From Ch67 sp964491665 (GTDB lineage Bacteria > Pseudomonadota > Gammaproteobacteria > Pseudomonadales > Ketobacteraceae): a DNA stretch of 20,588 nt. The stretch is taken from positions 1 to 20,588 of the forward strand of contig CAZBII010000075.1 of NCBI GenBank assembly GCA_964491665.1, read 5' to 3'. A model generated the notes under the pieces. The model was not told the origin of the DNA. It was given only the letters and a program-made list of their open reading frames with translations, and did not search any database. The position numbers were made by a program, and so were the translations under genes. Of this stretch, positions 6,461 through 14,750 are shown piece by piece (positions within the stretch are counted from its first letter, which is position 1; every line of letters begins with the position of its first letter).

Positions 6461-7120
6461 TCAGAGGCGCGGGTTGATCCAGCCGGTGATGCCGGGGATG
6501 CTGCGGGTTTGAATCACGATCTTGCCTTTGCCCACCACGCGGGTGACCAGGCCCTCGCCGCCGAACAGGCTGGAGAAAATGCCGCCCGCCAGCTGCAGTT
6601 TCAGCTGGATGCCGGGTTCGTAGGACACCAGATGGCTGGTGTCGACGATGTACTCGCCGTCGATTTCCTTTTCCAGCAGCGCGCCGAATGCGCCGTACCA
6701 GAGTTTGCCGTGGCCGCTCACCACGATGCGGAACAGGCCTTCCTTCGCCAGCCAGGAAATCAGCCCGGCGAATTTCACGCCCATTTTCACGCCCGGCGTG
6801 CAGGCCAGAAACGCGCCCGGCTGCAGGTAGAGCGTTTCGCCGTTGAGTTCGATGCAGCGCACTTCGCCCGGCGTCGGCTGCACCAGAGTCAGCCGGCGCT
6901 GCTGCGCGCTGGGATTGCTGAAATCGTTGATGAACAGCGTCTCGCCACCGAGAAACTTGCGCAGCAGGGCAATGAAAAAGCCGCCGTTCAGACGCGAGCG
7001 CAATTCCAGCTGCGCATCCATGCTGGACATGGCGTCGGCTTCGGCGGTGATGGTTTCACCCGGTTCCAGTTGCACGTCGAGATAGGCAAAGGCATGACTG
7101 CCCTTGATGTCCGCTTGCAT
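6461..7120 (-). CDS. AIM24 family protein (first paralogue)
   Basis: 219 residues, a single AIM24 (TIGR00266/DUF124) domain: ADAMSSMD at 28-35, GGETLFINDF at 58-67, GHGKLWYGAFGALLEKEIDG, GEYIVDTSHLVSYE and a C-terminal IQTRSIPG. Function is unknown at the biochemical level. It is closer to the domain of the third copy than to the second, judged by TLFINDF/SLFINEF and the shared IQTRS ending. A strong AAGGAG site sits 9 bases before the ATG, which follows the M48 peptidase stop by only 6 bases, so translation of the two is probably linked. Confidence 0.92.
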   Translation of the reverse strand: MQADIKGSHAFAYLDVQLEPGETITAEADAMSSMDAQLELRSRLNGGFFIALLRKFLGGETLFINDFSNPSAQQRRLTLVQPTPGEVRCIELNGETLYLQPGAFLACTPGVKMGVKFAGLISWLAKEGLFRIVVSGHGKLWYGAFGALLEKEIDGEYIVDTSHLVSYEPGIQLKLQLAGGIFSSLFGGEGLVTRVVGKGKIVIQTRSIPGITGWINPRL

Positions 7121-7126
7121 GGTGCG

Positions 7127-8296
7127 TTACTCCTTGTCGGTGTGCGTGACGAATGCTTTCACGGCGGTTTGCAGGTTGGCGAAATCCGGCGCCAGATCGC
7201 GCTGGCGTTGATGGGGCTGCGCGGCAATCAGTTCCCGCAGCTGCGCGATGCGATCGTCGGTGGCCGGATGCGTACTTAACAACGATAGCGTGCCTTTGGC
7301 CAGTTCGCTGTTGTCCTCGCCAGCCAGTTCCTTGAGTTTCTTCTCTTCTTCCTGCTTCAGCGTTTCAAAGAAGGTGACCAGCCCCTGCGGATCGATCTGC
7401 GCGCGGTGCAGCAGCGCCACGCCCTTGCGGTCGGCTTCGCTTTCAAAGCTGCGGGAATAGGTCTGGTTGATGAGGAAAGGGGCGGCGTCGGCGATCACGG
7501 CGAGCAGGCCGGTCATGTCGCCCAGCAGCGCGTTCACGGTGAGATAGATGCCGGCGGTGCCCATGATGTTGCGGATGCCGTGCTGCTGCGTGACGTGCGC
7601 CATTTCGTGCGCCACCACACCGAGCAGTTCCGGCGCGCCCTGCGCTTTCAGGATCAGGCCGCTGTTGATGACGACATGGCCGCCGGGCAGGGCGAAGGCG
7701 TTGACTTCGTCGTCGCGGCTGATGTGGAAATGGAAGGTGAAGCGTTTGTCGGTGTTGGCATCCAGCAGTGGCTGCACCAGCGGTTCCAGCAGCGCTTTTG
7801 CTTCCTCGTCCTTTAACAGATGGGCGTTGATTTTGTACTGGTCGAACACTTCGCTGCCCAGCTTCTGTTCCCACTCCACCGGTACGTGACGGGCGAGCGC
7901 GCCGGTGATGTGGTCCATGCCCAGGATCAGGCCCAGTGGCACCGCGATGATGACGGCGACAAAGGCGGCGAAGATGGACCAGTTGAGGCGGTGGCGCTGT
8001 TTCGCCTGCTGCAGGCGGGCTTTCAGTGCGGGGTGGCTGTGCAGGTGCGGGTTGTCGAGAATGCGGCGGTCGCTGGTGTAGAGCTTCCAGTCCGGCTGCA
8101 ACGGATGGCTGAGGAACAGCAGGCGGTCGCTGGCGCCGCCGTGACTGATTTCGGCGCCCTGCAGCGGGAAGCGCACCTGGCCCTGATCGTTGCTGAAGGC
8201 AATGTCGTGCGCGCTGATCAGCAGCGTGCCGGAGGCACGGCCGTTCTTGAATGCGGCGTGAAAAGCATGACCTTCGTACTGGGTGGCGGACGACAT
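7127..8296 (-). CDS. Membrane-anchored M48 family zinc metallopeptidase
   Basis: 389 residues. Residues ~5-80 form a beta-rich N-terminal domain (TLLISAHDIAF, FPLQGAEISH, WKLYTSDRRI) of the DUF7092/PH-like kind often seen in front of M48 peptidases. A single membrane helix follows at ~105-126 (NWSIFAAFVAVIIAVPLGLI). The peptidase domain has HEMAH at 230-234 (zinc ligands H230 and H234, catalytic E231) and the third ligand E285 in ESEAD. The conserved LPGGHVVINSGLI strand comes just before. All catalytic residues are present. It probably cleaves membrane or envelope proteins, with the catalytic domain likely on the far side of the membrane. The start at 8296 is favoured because a promoter at 8325-8352 would start transcription close upstream; longer frames begin inside that promoter. 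It is the first gene of the operon with three AIM24 genes. Confidence 0.92.
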   Translation of the reverse strand: MSSATQYEGHAFHAAFKNGRASGTLLISAHDIAFSNDQGQVRFPLQGAEISHGGASDRLLFLSHPLQPDWKLYTSDRRILDNPHLHSHPALKARLQQAKQRHRLNWSIFAAFVAVIIAVPLGLILGMDHITGALARHVPVEWEQKLGSEVFDQYKINAHLLKDEEAKALLEPLVQPLLDANTDKRFTFHFHISRDDEVNAFALPGGHVVINSGLILKAQGAPELLGVVAHEMAHVTQQHGIRNIMGTAGIYLTVNALLGDMTGLLAVIADAAPFLINQTYSRSFESEADRKGVALLHRAQIDPQGLVTFFETLKQEEEKKLKELAGEDNSELAKGTLSLLSTHPATDDRIAQLRELIAAQPHQRQRDLAPDFANLQTAVKAFVTHTDKE

Positions 8297-8324
8297 GGGA
8301 TTTCCGGGCGGCAAGTGAACCCGC

Positions 8325-8352
8325 ATTCTAATCAAAAGGTCAGGACAGACAA
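8325..8352 (-). promoter_or_regulatory. Candidate sigma70 promoter of the M48/AIM24 operon
   Basis: On the minus strand TTGTCT (8347-8352) and TAGAAT (8325-8330) are separated by 16 bases: a 4/6 match at -35 and a 5/6 match at -10. Transcription would begin near 8318, leaving a short leader of about 20 bases before the ATG at 8296. The region 8297-8494 is the divergent space shared with gloC and is otherwise featureless to me. Confidence 0.6.
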
Positions 8353-8494
8353 AATGTTGCAGAACGAATGTGTGCGCCAGACTGGATTGCGGCGCCGGAC
8401 TGGTCAGAAGTCAGGCATGGCGGCGGGCAAAACTGGTATCATGCGGGCATCCAGGCTGCGTGCGAACCGGCCACTGCATTGAGAGGAGTCCGCC

Positions 8495-9136
8495 ATGAAA
8501 TACCGCATCATTCCCGTCACCCAGTTCGAGCAAAACTGTTCGCTGATCTGGTGCGAGCAGACCCGCAAGGCCGCCGTCGTCGATCCCGGTGGCGATCTGG
8601 ATGTGATTCTGGCGGTGGTGCAGCAGGAGGGTGTGGAGCTGGAAAAAATCCTGCTCACGCATGCACACATCGATCACGCCGGCGGCACAGCGGATCTGGC
8701 GGAAATGAAACAGCTGCCGATCGTCGGCCCGCACAAGGGCGATGACTACTGGATTCAGGGTTTGCCGCAGCAGGCGTCGATGTTCGGCTTCAAGCCGGCG
8801 CGCATTTTCACGCCGGACCGCTGGCTGGAAGACGGCGAGTCGGTGCAGGTGGGCAACACGACATTGAGCGTGATTCACTGCCCCGGCCACACGCCGGGCC
8901 ACGTCGTATTTTTCGATCCCGCCAGCAAGCTTGCCCTCGTCGGCGACGTGCTGTTCAACGGTTCCATCGGCCGCACCGATTTTCCCGGCGGCAATCACCA
9001 GACGCTGATTGATTCCATCAAACTGAAACTGTTTCCGCTGGGCGATGACGTGGATTTCATCCCCGGCCACGGCCCCATGTCCACTTTTGGTAACGAGAAA
9101 AAATTCAATCCGTTTGTGGGTTCGCGCTGGGGCTGA
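8495..9136 (+). CDS. gloC: Type II glyoxalase-like MBL-fold hydrolase GloC (YcbL)
   Basis: 213 residues, the usual YcbL length. It follows E. coli YcbL closely: MKYRIIPVTQFEQNCSLIWC at the N-terminus and CPGHTPGHVVFFD in the middle. Zinc ligands are THAHIDH (H56, H58, D60, H61), H132, D151 and H192 in PGHGP. The family hydrolyses S-lactoylglutathione, the second step of methylglyoxal detoxification, in the cytoplasm. A GAGGAG site 8 bases upstream fixes the start. Its last 32 bases overlap the 3' end of the alpha/beta-hydrolase gene on the opposite strand. Confidence 0.95.
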   Translation: MKYRIIPVTQFEQNCSLIWCEQTRKAAVVDPGGDLDVILAVVQQEGVELEKILLTHAHIDHAGGTADLAEMKQLPIVGPHKGDDYWIQGLPQQASMFGFKPARIFTPDRWLEDGESVQVGNTTLSVIHCPGHTPGHVVFFDPASKLALVGDVLFNGSIGRTDFPGGNHQTLIDSIKLKLFPLGDDVDFIPGHGPMSTFGNEKKFNPFVGSRWG

Positions 9137-9968
9137 GTGCGCCGTTGCGTTCGAAAAAGTCCAGCAGCGTGCGGCGGTTTGTCGCGTAGTTGAAAGTGGC
9201 AATGTGCGGACCGCTGGTGGTGATCCAGGTTTTCGGTTCGCCGGCGCGCTGGAAGACGGTTTCGCCCTGCCGATAGGGAATCACGGTGTCGTCAGGGCTG
9301 TGGAAAAACAGCAGCGGTGTCGGTGCCAGTTTCGCGATATGTGCCTTGGGGTCGAAATCATGCGGCACCAGCAGCGGCACGATGAACTGGAAGGGCCAGG
9401 TGATGATGCTGCGGCGCAGGGCGTCTTGCGCAATATCGCGGTGGCCGGAGAAAACGGCGTCCAGCACCACGCCGCTGTAAATGATCTGGTCGCGTGGCAG
9501 TTGGCTGAAATAGTAGGCGCCAATCGCCGCACCCAGGCTCTGGCCCAGAATGAAAACCGGTGTCGCCGTGTTGTGATGTGCCTGCAGCCAGCGATACGCG
9601 GCATCCACATCGTCATACACCTGGGGAAAATCCGGTGTGCCTTCCGAGCGGCCATAGCCGCGATAATCCAGCAGAATCACTTCATAACCCTGCTCCGGCA
9701 GCCAGTAGACGCTGCCGATGTGCGTGCTGATGTTCTCCGCGTTGCCATGCAGGAAAAATACGATGCCGCGCGGCGATGTGTAAGGCGGTTGCGCATGCAG
9801 GCGCCAGCCGTGCAGGCGGACGTTGTCGCGCGTCGTGAACGTCAGATCGTCATACGGCAGGCCGAGTTCTGCCGGCGTGCGTAGCATCTCCTGCATGGGA
9901 TAGAAATAATAACTGCTGCAGGCGCCGGTCAGCAGCAGCGCCAACAGAAGCATGCATTTGGCCAGCAC
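9105..9968 (-). CDS. Alpha/beta-hydrolase lipoprotein (serine hydrolase)
   Basis: About 287 residues if started at GTG 9968. The alpha/beta-hydrolase core is complete: oxyanion-hole HGNAEN near 74-79, nucleophile elbow GQSLGAA with S144, acidic residue in SPDDT (226-227) and His in GPHIATFN (255). This resembles the YsgR/BEM46-like family of exported or membrane-linked esterases. The N-terminus (LAKCMLLLALLLTGACSSYY) is a short lipoprotein-like signal with candidate Cys 17. The start is unsure: an ATG at 9953 would lose the positive charge, GTG 9968 keeps one Lys, and neither has a good ribosome site. The frame runs back to the end of the DUF4105 gene (stop at 10009), so translation may be coupled. 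The 3' end overlaps gloC tail to tail. The substrate is unknown. Confidence 0.85.
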   Translation of the reverse strand: MLAKCMLLLALLLTGACSSYYFYPMQEMLRTPAELGLPYDDLTFTTRDNVRLHGWRLHAQPPYTSPRGIVFFLHGNAENISTHIGSVYWLPEQGYEVILLDYRGYGRSEGTPDFPQVYDDVDAAYRWLQAHHNTATPVFILGQSLGAAIGAYYFSQLPRDQIIYSGVVLDAVFSGHRDIAQDALRRSIITWPFQFIVPLLVPHDFDPKAHIAKLAPTPLLFFHSPDDTVIPYRQGETVFQRAGEPKTWITTSGPHIATFNYATNRRTLLDFFERNGALSPSANPQTD

Positions 9969-10008
9969 ACGACGCAGTCGCGATGACCGGTGTGTTGTCG
10001 CAGCCAGT

Positions 10009-11934
10009 TCAGTAATAGTGGCGATACTCCAGACTGATTTCGTCAAACCGGGTCTCCATCTGCTTGCGGTGCAGTGCGCGCAGCCGCACGGCGTCATTGA
10101 TTCCCAGCGGCAGGTTGTGGGTCAGGCTCAGATCCGAGCGCTCGTGGCCGTCGCTGAAGCGGTAGTAATCATTCTCCAGTTGCAGCGTGCCCAGCGGCGT
10201 AAAGAACAGGCCGCCGGCCAGTGCGCCGATGCCTGCCGCCAGATTGTCGCGCAGCAGTGCGTTGTATTCCATTTGCATCATCCCCATGCCGTATAGCAGA
10301 TGGCGCCCGCCCACTGCACGCGTGATGCCGGCGCCGCCATTCACGCGTGCAGCCAGGGCATCATCGTTTTCGCCATAGACTCGTTCGAAGCCGGCCTGTA
10401 CGCGCCAGGTGAGCGGTGTGAAGAAGCGGTTCTGCGGTGCATGGGATTTGATCTCAACAAAGTTGAGCAGTTCGATCTGCAGGGAATCCTCTTCGCGCTG
10501 GCGCAGCTGCAGTTCGCCGATGTTGATGGCAGCGCCATCCAGGTAGCCCTGCGCGCGGTCCGTCAGATCGTGATAGCTGGCGCGCAGGCGCAGGTCCAGC
10601 ACGCCGGAACTGTCGCTGCGGCCACCGGCAAGGCCGGCCAGCAGCGTGGCGTGCCCGCTGTCCGGTTGTGGTGGTCGTGGTGATGACGGTGGTTCCCCTG
10701 TGTTGAGGCGGTGCAGGGCTTTCAGCAGGTCAAGGCTGTGCTGCGCCTGCTGCGGATCGCGCGCGCTTTTCTCCTGTTTATGGCGCAGGTGCTGGTAGGC
10801 CACGCGCAGAATGGCACCTTGCGCCGGCGCTGGCAGCGCGGTGAGAGCAGGATCGTCCAGCGCCCGCTGCCGGTGCGCCAGCTGCCACGCCAGCTGCTGT
10901 TGCGCGGCGTCCAGCTGATCGGCCTGAAACTGCAGTTCAGTGGCAGACGCAGCGCGATACTCAACCTGCTGCACCAGCCCGGCCTGCTGCACGACGCGCA
11001 CGGTGTCTACAGGAATGGCGCGTGCACCAAAACCATCGGTGAGTTCGATGCCGGGGCGTGCCACTTCCAGCAGTTCCAGCAGACGGTAGGAACAGTTTTC
11101 GTCAAAGAAAAAATAATCGAAGTGGATGTCGCGCAGTTCCCACAGGTGGCTGACCATGAAACGGGTTTCCGCCGGCGTGAGATTGAGCCGGTACTCCCAC
11201 AGATCGCGGTTTTCGATGCGGTTGTATTCGTTGATTTTCTCGTGATAGCGCAGCAGGCTGAAAAAGCCGGGATAGCCACCGAACACGCCTTTCCACGCGT
11301 AGAACAGTGAGTTGTCCTGCGGGCTGTATTGCGCACCGAAATTCACCGCGTAACTGAGCCAGGTCGAGCCGGTGGCCACGTTGGCGGGATCGATGCGCAG
11401 AAAGGTGTGGCCGAACATGGATGACGGGCTGTTGAGATAGGCGGACGCGAACACCAGCGTGACACTGTCCGGCTGGATGGTGTCGCGCCACTGCCGGAAT
11501 TCGCTGCATTGGTCGGGTGTCACGGCGGGCGCTGGCAGTGTCAGTTCGGCCGCCAGCCACTGCCAGCGCGCGGGAAAGCGACACACCGCATGCTGGTCGG
11601 GATTCTGGGGAGGCTGATAGAACGCCGCCAGCGTGGCGCGCAATTCCGCCAGCGGGTCCTGCTTTCCCTCGGGCGCGAGAAAAAATCGGGCATCATCGAT
11701 CTGGCTGCTTTGCTCCTGCAGCAGTCCGGCGGGCTGGTAGTGCAGCAGTGCGTGCCAGGTGGCCGAGTGCGCCAGCCGGTGCAGACTGTCCGCCGGCAGT
11801 GACGGCATTGATGGCATGGCGGCGTGTGTCAGCAGCGGCCACGTCAGCAGCAGCGTCAGTGCCAACAGGGTGTGCAAGGCGCGCCGAAAATCGCGGCGTT
11901 CAGTGTGGGCGGAAGTGGAAACGGGTCTGGGCAT
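10009..11934 (-). CDS. DUF4105 (Lnb N-terminal periplasmic domain) protein with C-terminal beta region
   Basis: 641 residues. A signal peptide at about 13-38 (arginine-rich, then LLALTLLLTWPLLTHA) exports the protein. The DUF4105 core (~150-330) has the two family hallmarks, SSMFGHTFLRID (His 176) and FFFDENCSYRLLELLE (Cys 281), consistent with a His/Cys hydrolase or acyltransferase centre. Pfam now calls the domain Lnb N-terminal periplasmic domain after proteins linked to lipoprotein N-acylation; a matching role here is inference. The last ~200 residues are rich in alternating beta strands and end in ISLEYRHYY, which looks like a small outer-membrane barrel. No clear ribosome site precedes the ATG at 11934. 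It is followed by the hydrolase lipoprotein, and a DUF3015 gene lies 96 bases upstream. Confidence 0.88.
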   Translation of the reverse strand: MPRPVSTSAHTERRDFRRALHTLLALTLLLTWPLLTHAAMPSMPSLPADSLHRLAHSATWHALLHYQPAGLLQEQSSQIDDARFFLAPEGKQDPLAELRATLAAFYQPPQNPDQHAVCRFPARWQWLAAELTLPAPAVTPDQCSEFRQWRDTIQPDSVTLVFASAYLNSPSSMFGHTFLRIDPANVATGSTWLSYAVNFGAQYSPQDNSLFYAWKGVFGGYPGFFSLLRYHEKINEYNRIENRDLWEYRLNLTPAETRFMVSHLWELRDIHFDYFFFDENCSYRLLELLEVARPGIELTDGFGARAIPVDTVRVVQQAGLVQQVEYRAASATELQFQADQLDAAQQQLAWQLAHRQRALDDPALTALPAPAQGAILRVAYQHLRHKQEKSARDPQQAQHSLDLLKALHRLNTGEPPSSPRPPQPDSGHATLLAGLAGGRSDSSGVLDLRLRASYHDLTDRAQGYLDGAAINIGELQLRQREEDSLQIELLNFVEIKSHAPQNRFFTPLTWRVQAGFERVYGENDDALAARVNGGAGITRAVGGRHLLYGMGMMQMEYNALLRDNLAAGIGALAGGLFFTPLGTLQLENDYYRFSDGHERSDLSLTHNLPLGINDAVRLRALHRKQMETRFDEISLEYRHYY

Positions 11935-12001
11935 GACGGGTGCTGGCCGGGAGGGATTCCGCTGGCATGCAGCAGTCCTGGTGTGTAACGGTAAGCAGGC
12001 A

Positions 12002-12025
12002 GGGCGGGAGCTTGCGCTCCCGCCC
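12002..12025 (-). terminator. Perfect 10-bp GC hairpin after the DUF3015 gene
   Basis: GGGCGGGAGC (12002-12011) and GCTCCCGCCC (12016-12025) pair perfectly across a 4-base loop, 5 bases past the stop of the DUF3015 gene. As with the hairpin at 4732-4758, no T-run follows on the minus strand (TGCCTGCTTACC). It may attenuate read-through into the DUF4105 gene or protect the mRNA end. Confidence 0.6.
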
Positions 12026-12030
12026 GTTGA

Positions 12031-12513
12031 TCAGGATACGTATTTGGCCAGACGGGTGTCGGCTTTCATGACGTCCAGAAGGGAGGAATAGACTTCTTCA
12101 GCGGTGACATCCGCGCGGGGGAAGATGCTGTCGAAATTGCTGTGCACGGCGTCAGCAAAGGCCGCGCGATCTTCCGGCTGGATGCCCATGGAAACTGCGA
12201 CGGCGGTCATGGCTTCGCCCTGGCCGTTGGCAGCATCGACAATGAATTCATCCAGTACACCGGCCATGCCGATCATGGGCGTGCCGCCGTAGGTCAGTTT
12301 GCCATTGACCGAGCAGCCGTTGGTGCCCGAGGTCATGCCAAAGGTGGCGTTGCCAGAGGTGCCGTTGGTGGTGAGTGCCACGAAGTGCGGGCCGATGCCG
12401 CTCTGGCCCTTGAACAACATGTTGCCCCAGCCGCAATTGGGGCCGCCCGGCGCTTCCGCCATGGCAACAGTGGAAGAACCCAGCAGCAGTGCGCCGATCA
12501 GTACTTTTTTCAT
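12031..12513 (-). CDS. DUF3015 family secreted protein
   Basis: 160 residues. The start at 12513 is fixed by an AAGGAG site 7 bases upstream and gives a clean signal peptide, MKKVLIGALLLGSSTVAMA. The mature N-terminus GGPNCGWGNMLFKGQSG and the later GTNGCSVNG carry the two cysteines and glycine-rich pattern typical of DUF3015 proteins, followed by an alpha-helical C-terminal half ending ADTRLAKYVS. The family is periplasmic or outer-membrane associated and has no known function. The gene is followed by a hairpin and then the DUF4105 gene on the same strand, and the two may be functionally linked. The 138 bases upstream hold no promoter I can call with confidence. Confidence 0.9.
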   Translation of the reverse strand: MKKVLIGALLLGSSTVAMAEAPGGPNCGWGNMLFKGQSGIGPHFVALTTNGTSGNATFGMTSGTNGCSVNGKLTYGGTPMIGMAGVLDEFIVDAANGQGEAMTAVAVSMGIQPEDRAAFADAVHSNFDSIFPRADVTAEEVYSSLLDVMKADTRLAKYVS

Positions 12514-12651
12514 TGTGTCTCTCCTTGGTGGTGGATTTTGTCTGGCATCCATTCAGGTACTGCGCCAATGACAACAAGCCTGTCGATATTGAGCGAAAGG
12601 CCAGGGCAAGTAAAGCGCATTCCCGAGACCACCACTGACGTTTCCGTCACC

Positions 12652-13056
12652 TCAGGCCGGTGGAATCGAATAGGTGACCGAGGCATGCGCCACCGGTTCC
12701 TCTTCGCCGACGTTGAAGATCATCACGTCGCCCACCGCCAGCCGCTTGCCGAGCTTCATGATGCGCGCTTCGGCACGCAGCGTGCCCGGTGACGGCTTGC
12801 GGAAAAAATTGATGTTGAGATTGGTGGTGACGGCCAGCGCCACTTTGCCGATCTCGGCGAGGATGGCGATGTACATGGTGACGTCGGCCATGGTCATCAG
12901 CGTGGGGCCGGAAATCGTGCCGCCGGGACGCAGGTGGCGCTCGCTGGTGCCCAGTTCCAGCACGGCGCTGCGGTTGCCGGCGGACACAATGGTGAAATCG
13001 AAGCGCGGAAAGATTTCCACCATGAATTGTTGCAGTTCGCTTGCGGTAAGAGCCAT
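12652..13056 (-). CDS. Hotdog-fold thioesterase, PaaI-like
   Basis: 134 residues, the size of a single hotdog domain. LRPGGTISGPTLMTMADV at 42-59 is the PaaI-type active-site helix with Asp 58 in the catalytic acid position; the strand ALAVTTNLNINFFRKPSPG follows, then LGKRLAVGDVMIF. It should cleave acyl-CoA thioesters in the cytoplasm; acyl specificity is not predictable. The frame is open upstream, but the ATG at 13056, with an AGGA site about 10 bases before it, is the sensible start. It follows the aidB stop by 16 bases and ends the TetR-aidB operon, consistent with a role in acyl-CoA turnover beside an acyl-CoA dehydrogenase homologue. Confidence 0.88.
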   Translation of the reverse strand: MALTASELQQFMVEIFPRFDFTIVSAGNRSAVLELGTSERHLRPGGTISGPTLMTMADVTMYIAILAEIGKVALAVTTNLNINFFRKPSPGTLRAEARIMKLGKRLAVGDVMIFNVGEEEPVAHASVTYSIPPA

Positions 13057-13072
13057 GGATTGAATTCCTGTT

Positions 13073-14749
13073 TTATTGATGCGGACTGGCGCGATCGATG
13101 ATGGCGCGACAGTCGATGCCGCGTGGACCTTTGACCAGGGGAATCGTGCCATACATCTGGTGCGTGCCAGCTTGCAGGCGTGCGGCGCAGAAGGCATCCG
13201 CAACGGCGCTGTTGTCTGCTCGCAACAATACACTGGCCTGCAGTGCCAGCGCCATTTTTTCCACAATGGTGCGAGCGCGGTATTCAATGTCACTCATGTC
13301 GCGCAATTCGTCTTTCAGATCGCGCGCGAACGTGTCCAGCAGCGGATTCTGGCCCTGCGCGGCGTCGATTTCTGCCAGCAGTGCTTCTAGGCTGCCGGGA
13401 GTGCGGGCCATGGCGCGCAGCATGTCCAGACACTGCACGTTGCCGCTGCCTTCCCAGATGGCATTCACCGGTGCTTCGCGATACAGGCGCGGCATCAGGC
13501 TGTCTTCCATCACGGCGCTGCCGCCGATGCATTCCATCGCTTCATAGGCATGCTGTGGTGTGCGCTTGCAGATCCAGTATTTGCCCACCGCCGTGCCGAT
13601 GCGCGCAATCAGCTTTTCATGTTCGTCGTGGGGATTGTCCAGGCTGCGGCCGATGCGCAGGGTGAGCGCCATGGCCGCTTCGCTTTCCAGCACCAGATCC
13701 GCCAGCACGTTCTGCATCAGCGGCTGGTCCACCAGCTTTTTGCCGAACGCCGAACGGTGTGCGCAGTGATGCAGGATCTGGGTGACCGCCTGGCGCATGC
13801 CGCCGGAGGAACCGATCATGCAGTCGAAGCGGGTCAGCGCCACCATTTCCAGAATGTTGGATACGCCGCGCCCTTCATCGCCGATCAGCCAGCCCAGTGC
13901 GCCGCGAAGTTCCGTTTCCGACGACGCATTCGACACATTCCCCATCTTGTTTTTCAGCTGCTGCAGCTGCAGCGGATTCTTGCTGCCATCGGGGCGCCAG
14001 CGCGGCACCAGAAAACAGGAAATGCCGCCCTCGGCCTGCGCCAGTACCAGAAACGCATCGCACATCGGTGCCGACACAAAATATTTGTGGCCCACCAGTT
14101 CGTAGGGCTGGCCGCCGCCGCGCTGCGCCAGTGGATAAGCGCGCGTGGTGTTGGCGCGCACATCGGAGCCGCCCTGCTTTTCCGTCATGGCCATGCCGAT
14201 GGTGACGCCGTTTTTTTGCAGCGCGGGAATGTTGCGCGGATCGTAATGGCGATTGGTAATCAGTGGTTCCCACTGCGCGGCGATGTCGGGCTGTTTGCGC
14301 AGCGTGGGAATGGCCGCGAAGGTCATGGTGACGGGACAGCCGTGGCCGGCTTCCACCTGTGCCATCAGATAGAACAGCGCGGCGCGGTGCACGTTGCGGC
14401 CGTTGCGGGAATCGGTCCAGGGAATGGAGTGAATGCCGTGGCTGATCGAGGTTTGCATGAGCTGGTGATAGGCCGGATGAAATTCCACTTCATCGACCCG
14501 ACGGCCATAACGGTCGTGGCTGCGGAATTCGGGTTTGTGCTTGTTGGCCTGCACGCCCCACTGGATGGCTTCGGCTGATCCGGTGAGCTGGCCGAAGGCC
14601 GTGAGTTCGGCATCGGCGTAACTGGCGCCTTCGCGTTTAACGGCTTCGCGCAGGGCGACGTCCGACAAGTACAGGTTGTAGTTTTCCAGTGCGTGAGGCT
14701 GGTTGAAAACGTCGTGGGTGTCGGCGCTGTGGGGATGCTGTGCAGACAT
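13073..14749 (-). CDS. aidB: AidB-type acyl-CoA dehydrogenase family protein
   Basis: 558 residues, close to E. coli AidB in length and layout. The N-terminus (HDVFNQPHALENYNLYLSD) matches AidB's HTVFNQP-PL-N-NLYLSD. FAD-binding segments include MAMTEKQGGSDV at 186-197 and TRFDC at 306-310, and the AidB hallmark REAPVNAIWEGSGN is at 424-437. E. coli AidB belongs to the adaptive response to alkylation, binds DNA through a C-terminal domain and has weak isovaleryl-CoA dehydrogenase activity. The C-terminal part here is shorter on basic patches that I can recognise, so DNA binding is unverified. An AGGAG site lies 6 bases before the ATG. The start is one base after the TetR stop, so it is translationally coupled. 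Confidence 0.92.
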   Translation of the reverse strand: MSAQHPHSADTHDVFNQPHALENYNLYLSDVALREAVKREGASYADAELTAFGQLTGSAEAIQWGVQANKHKPEFRSHDRYGRRVDEVEFHPAYHQLMQTSISHGIHSIPWTDSRNGRNVHRAALFYLMAQVEAGHGCPVTMTFAAIPTLRKQPDIAAQWEPLITNRHYDPRNIPALQKNGVTIGMAMTEKQGGSDVRANTTRAYPLAQRGGGQPYELVGHKYFVSAPMCDAFLVLAQAEGGISCFLVPRWRPDGSKNPLQLQQLKNKMGNVSNASSETELRGALGWLIGDEGRGVSNILEMVALTRFDCMIGSSGGMRQAVTQILHHCAHRSAFGKKLVDQPLMQNVLADLVLESEAAMALTLRIGRSLDNPHDEHEKLIARIGTAVGKYWICKRTPQHAYEAMECIGGSAVMEDSLMPRLYREAPVNAIWEGSGNVQCLDMLRAMARTPGSLEALLAEIDAAQGQNPLLDTFARDLKDELRDMSDIEYRARTIVEKMALALQASVLLRADNSAVADAFCAARLQAGTHQMYGTIPLVKGPRGIDCRAIIDRASPHQ

Positions 14750-14750
14750 G

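Noticed and set aside
6245..7279. Plus-strand frame of 344 codons opposite the AIM24 genes
   Set aside because: It spans the boundary of two clear AIM24 genes and part of the peptidase gene; no domain is visible and codon use is that of a reverse-complement frame.
12640..12653. TGACG-TTTC-CGTCA small palindrome after the thioesterase gene
   Set aside because: Only five paired bases and no T-run; too weak to call a terminator or operator.
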